Origin: Pseudomonas alkylphenolica
GTDB lineage: Bacteria > Pseudomonadota > Gammaproteobacteria > Pseudomonadales > Pseudomonadaceae
Direction of reading: 5' to 3'
Assembly (NCBI RefSeq): GCF_016009175.1
Contig: NZ_JADUCM010000012.1
Span: 83,841 to 147,840 of the forward strand
DNA length: 64,000 nucleotides
Part shown: positions 60,978 through 64,000 of the stretch, one piece after another
Numbering within the stretch: position 1 is the first letter of the stretch
How the letters are laid out: the number at the start of each line of letters is the position of its first letter
Made by a program: the position numbers and the translations under genes
The notes under the pieces: model-generated
Database searches by the model: none
Told to the model about the DNA's origin: nothing
What the model saw: only the letters and a program-made list of their open reading frames with translations

Positions 60978-61853
60978 TTACAGAGTCACCAGCACATCAC
61001 ACCGGGACTCATTGAGAACATGTTTGGTGATGCTCCCTATCAGCAGTTCTTCCAGGGCGCTTTCGCCCTGCTTGCCGATCACGATCAGGTCGCAGTCCAG
61101 TTCCAGTTCCTGCTCGACGATCCGCCAGGCGGGGTCGCCGTGCACCACGACCTGGCGGGCACCGGACACCCCGGCGGCGTCGCTCAGTGCCGCAAGTTGT
61201 TCAATGGCGTCTTTGCGGATGACATTGCGGTAGTGGGTGAGGGTGTCCTGGTCAACATGGGCAAAGCGCATGCTGCCTTCAAAGGGCGCTTCGTACACGT
61301 GCAGGAGAATGATCTCGGCCTCTGGCGCAACCGCCTTGGCGATCTTGATCGCGCGCAGCGAAGACGGCGAAAAGTCGACCGGAACCAGCAAGCGGCGGTA
61401 CGCATCGCGGGGTGCGCTCTTGACCACCAGCATCGGGCAGAGCATGCGGCTGAGCATGCGTTGCACGGTAGAACCGAGCAGCAGGTGGCGGACCAGGCTC
61501 TGGCCCTTGGCCCCACAGACCAGCAGGTCGCTGCGCCTGTCTTGCACGACGCGGGTAATTTCGCTGACAACCGAGCCGGACGTAGTCTGAATGCCCGAGG
61601 CGATGTCATACCGCTGGAACAGCATGTCTGCCAGTTCGTGGGTTTTTTCCTTGGCGGTGTCCAGTGCGCGTTTGAGCAAGTCTTCATCCGGCACGACGAT
61701 CTGCTTGAGGCGCTCAAAAGGGGCTGGGTTGGCAACATAGAGCAAATCCAGCGATGCATCCCGTGCCTTGCTCAGCAGGGCGGCCCGCTCTGCTGCATTG
61801 CGGGCGGGGGTGGACAGGTCGGTGGCGACCAGTACGTGTTTCAACGAGGTCAT
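60978..61853 (-). CDS. Universal stress protein (tandem UspA domains)
   Basis: A 291-residue protein with two UspA domains. The first begins KHVLVATDLSTPARNAAERA and ends GSTVQRMLSRMLCPMLVV with a glycine-rich nucleotide loop; the second begins RRLLVPVDFSPSSLRAIKIA and ends VIGKQGESALEELLIGSITKHVL. Tandem Usps help anaerobic or stationary survival in pseudomonads. A perfect Anr/FNR box is located 125 bases upstream of the start, strongly suggesting oxygen control. Confidence 0.92.
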   Translation of the reverse strand: MTSLKHVLVATDLSTPARNAAERAALLSKARDASLDLLYVANPAPFERLKQIVVPDEDLLKRALDTAKEKTHELADMLFQRYDIASGIQTTSGSVVSEITRVVQDRRSDLLVCGAKGQSLVRHLLLGSTVQRMLSRMLCPMLVVKSAPRDAYRRLLVPVDFSPSSLRAIKIAKAVAPEAEIILLHVYEAPFEGSMRFAHVDQDTLTHYRNVIRKDAIEQLAALSDAAGVSGARQVVVHGDPAWRIVEQELELDCDLIVIGKQGESALEELLIGSITKHVLNESRCDVLVTL

Positions 61854-61977
61854 ATGGGTCTCCCTATGCGGTGCCGTGCACCTGAATCTATGGCGGTGCC
61901 CTGGGGTTCAAGGCGGTGGCCAGCTGTCGATCCGTTCCCTACGTTCAGTCATCGTCTCGCGTACTGAGCTTAGCGTG

Positions 61978-61991
61978 TTGATCTGTATCAA
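61978..61991. promoter_or_regulatory. Anr/FNR box
   Basis: TTGATCTGTATCAA is a perfect match to TTGAT-N4-ATCAA. It lies between the universal stress gene (minus, start 61853) and the ABC ATPase gene (plus, start 62054); position fits activation of the former but it could affect both. Confidence 0.75.
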
Positions 61992-62053
61992 GGGTGTGGG
62001 GAGCGCCCCCTGGGTGCTACCTTCTCCATTTGCCCGCCGTTGACGAGTAAGCC

Positions 62054-62827
62054 ATGATCGAATTTCACAACATTACCGCCTACCAGCAAGAGACCCGGGT
62101 GCTCGATGGGTTTTCCCTGCACATCGGCGCCGGCGAGAAAGTCGCCATCCTCGGCCCCAATGGTGCCGGCAAGAGCACCTTGCTCAAGCTGATCACCCGC
62201 GAGCTGTATCCGGTTGAGCGCGCAGGCAGCCACCTGAAGCTGTTTGGCAGCGACACCGTCAACCTCTGGCAATTGCGCAGCCGCCTGGGCTTTGTCTCCC
62301 AGGACCTGCAAGAAGACTACACGCCCTATACCCAGGCGCTGGACGTGGTGGTCTCGGGGTTCTTTGGCGCTATCGGCGCACACGGTCATCTACAGCCCAG
62401 CGACGAACAGCTGGAACAGGCGCGCGCGCTGCTTGGCGTAGTGGAAATGGCGGGCTACGAACAGACGATGTTCCAGCGCCTGTCCACCGGCCAGAAACGA
62501 CGCCTGCTGCTGGCCCGCGCACTGGTCCACCAGCCCCGCGCCCTGATCCTCGACGAACCGGCCAATGGCCTGGACATGGGCGCGAGCCTGGGCATGCTCA
62601 AGCTGCTGCGCAGTTTCTGTGGTGACGACCATGCAATGATCATCACCACCCACCACATCGACGAGATCATCCCCGAGATCGATCGTGTGGTGCTGCTGAA
62701 CAAGGGCCGCATCGTTGCCGATGGCCCCAAGGCCGACGTGCTCGACAGTGCCGCGCTGTCCGACCTTTACCAGACCAACCTGCGCATCAGTGAGCAGGAT
62801 GGCTGGTACCGTTGCTGGCATGCCTGA
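62054..62827 (+). CDS. Stand-alone ABC transporter ATP-binding protein
   Basis: A 257-residue ABC ATPase. Walker A GPNGAGKST (about 36-44), Q-loop in LGFVSQDLQ, a variant signature LSTGQKRRLLLARAL (LSTGQ), Walker B ALILDEPANGLD and H-loop in IITTHHIDE. It resembles the ModF-like branch. No permease or binding protein gene follows, so its partner is elsewhere, or it has a non-transport role. Divergent from the universal stress gene. Confidence 0.85.
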   Translation: MIEFHNITAYQQETRVLDGFSLHIGAGEKVAILGPNGAGKSTLLKLITRELYPVERAGSHLKLFGSDTVNLWQLRSRLGFVSQDLQEDYTPYTQALDVVVSGFFGAIGAHGHLQPSDEQLEQARALLGVVEMAGYEQTMFQRLSTGQKRRLLLARALVHQPRALILDEPANGLDMGASLGMLKLLRSFCGDDHAMIITTHHIDEIIPEIDRVVLLNKGRIVADGPKADVLDSAALSDLYQTNLRISEQDGWYRCWHA

Positions 62828-62866
62828 AGCACGCCGCCCTCTCATGTTGATCTACGGAGTAAACCC

Positions 62867-63826
62867 ATGAAAGCCGCCATCGTTCATGATTTCGACCAGC
62901 CGCCACGCTACGGCGAGCTGGATGCACCGCAGGCTTTGCCAGGCGAAGTGCTGGTGCGCGTTCGCGCGGCGGCGCTCAGTCAACTGGTACGTGCCCAGGC
63001 CAGCGGCAAGCACTACAGCAGCGGCAAGACCCTGCCGGTGGTGCCGGGCGCCGACGGCGTCGGCCTGCTTGCAGACGGCAGCCGCGTGTACTTCGCCTTT
63101 CCCCGTGCCCCGATTGGCGCCATGGCCGAGGTGGTCGCCGTGGATGCGCGCAACGTTGTGGCCGTGCCGGACGGCATCGACGACATTACGGCCGCGGCCA
63201 TCGCCAACCCGGGCATGTCGTCCTGGGCGGCCTTGCAGGAGCGCGCGCACTTCAAACCAGGCGAGCGGGTACTGATCAACGGCGCGGCCGGCACCTCCGG
63301 GCGTCTGGCGATTCAGGTAGCCAAGCACCTGGGGGCTTCACGAGTCGTGGCCACCGCCCGTAACCCCGCTGTGGAGGCGGAGCTGCGTGCGTTGGGGGCG
63401 GACGACTTCATTCGCCTGGACCAGCCTGCCGAGCAGTTGACCGCTGCACTGCGCGAGGAAATTCAGGGGCGGGGAATCGATGTTGTCCTCGACTATCTGT
63501 GGGGCCAGCCGGCGGCGTGCATTCTCGATGCGCTGGTCAGCCACGGCAGCGGCAATGCCGCGCCACGCGTGCGATTCGTCAACATCGGCGCATTGGCCGG
63601 GGCAACCCTGCCGCTCAGTCCCGGGGTGCTGCGCAGCTCCGGCCTGGAAATGCTGGGCAGCGGTCTGGGCAGTGTTTCCAACGAGGGGCTGGTGAAAGTG
63701 GTTGGGCAATTGCTGCAGGCAATAACGCCGGCCAACCTCAAGGTAGAGGCCGAGGCTGTGCCTTTGAGTGAGGTCGAAGCGAGCTGGCAGCGCAGTGCGG
63801 CGGAACGTATCGTCTTCGTGCTGTAA
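62867..63826 (+). CDS. Zinc-independent quinone oxidoreductase-like MDR protein
   Basis: A 319-residue medium-chain dehydrogenase/reductase. An N-terminal GroES-like fold (GELDAPQALPGEVLVRVRAAALS, VVPGADGVGLL) and a Rossmann domain with LINGAAGTSGRLAIQVAKHLG. The cysteines and histidines that bind catalytic zinc in alcohol dehydrogenases are not evident, which suggests the NADPH:quinone oxidoreductase branch. It starts 39 bases after the ABC ATPase with a GGAG site, so the two are likely co-transcribed. Confidence 0.87.
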   Translation: MKAAIVHDFDQPPRYGELDAPQALPGEVLVRVRAAALSQLVRAQASGKHYSSGKTLPVVPGADGVGLLADGSRVYFAFPRAPIGAMAEVVAVDARNVVAVPDGIDDITAAAIANPGMSSWAALQERAHFKPGERVLINGAAGTSGRLAIQVAKHLGASRVVATARNPAVEAELRALGADDFIRLDQPAEQLTAALREEIQGRGIDVVLDYLWGQPAACILDALVSHGSGNAAPRVRFVNIGALAGATLPLSPGVLRSSGLEMLGSGLGSVSNEGLVKVVGQLLQAITPANLKVEAEAVPLSEVEASWQRSAAERIVFVL

Positions 63827-63959
63827 GCGGGTGTGAGTGGTTGAGTTCGCGCTGACGATTTTCCCTTTTCTGCTTTCGATTGAATCGATTCCGCCCCATT
63901 AACGGGCGCCACAATACCCCTACGACCCCAGGGCGTAGATGACACGCATAGCGCACAGG

Positions 63960-64000
63960 GGAGGTTAATTTATTTTTTAATAAAAAAATTATTTTTTATA
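63960..64000. other. Abrupt AT-rich tail
   Basis: The last 35 bases or so are almost only A and T (runs such as TTATTTTTTAATAAAAAAATT), against a strongly GC-rich window. It may be a promoter region or the edge of an AT-rich, acquired segment beyond the window. Confidence 0.6.

Overview
This window is chromosomal DNA of a fluorescent Pseudomonas, most likely of the P. putida group. It is GC-rich with dense, short-spaced genes. It carries Pseudomonas-typical blocks: sucAB-lpd-sucCD with structured leaders, fabA-fabB beside a hybrid sensor kinase, tig-clpP-clpX-lon-hupB-ppiD, and REP-like palindromes of the gtaggagctgg type. I see no phage, insertion sequence, integrase or CRISPR array. Species assignment is inference.

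Layout. 1-8100: the 2-oxoglutarate dehydrogenase and succinyl-CoA synthetase operon; both sucA and sucC have folded leaders. 8350-11002: BrnQ amino-acid carrier, a DUF599 membrane protein and a small lipoprotein. 11111-17498: two hotdog thioesterases, htpG with a near-perfect heat-shock promoter, a dienelactone hydrolase, a pirin, an exported amidohydrolase and an exported DUF3859 protein behind a Pho box. 17571-24453 (minus strand): fabA-fabB, then an overlapping three-gene unit of TonB-dependent receptor, solute-binding-like protein and hybrid histidine kinase. 24636-30670: gpsA, DUF4389, sixA, hydrolases, DUF4892 with a tiny coupled upstream ORF, and an AI-2E family permease.

30672-40555: an Lrp regulator with ornithine cyclodeaminase, then a sigma-54 activator facing a six-gene ABC importer of the glycerol (GlpSTPQUV) type. 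The intergenic region holds a -24/-12 promoter and six TGTTCA repeats. 40674-48463: folD, tRNA-Arg/His/Leu, two small exported proteins, and a ferric-enterobactin locus (pfeR-pfeS-pfeA-pfeE order). 48698-57745: DUF6388, trigger factor, ClpP, ClpX, Lon, HU and PpiD, i.e. the protein-quality-control cluster. 57813-64000: two FCD/GntR regulators with dctA, a tandem UspA protein with a perfect Anr/FNR box, an ABC ATPase, a quinone-oxidoreductase-like protein, and an abrupt AT-rich tail.

The least explained systems are the TonB receptor/binding protein/hybrid kinase operon (19530-24453) and the importer at 34371-40555. The importer's two ATPases carry complementary defects in their active-site motifs, and its control appears to combine RpoN, a private activator and Crc/Hfq. 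Regulatory sites were read by eye against known consensus sequences; none has been tested.
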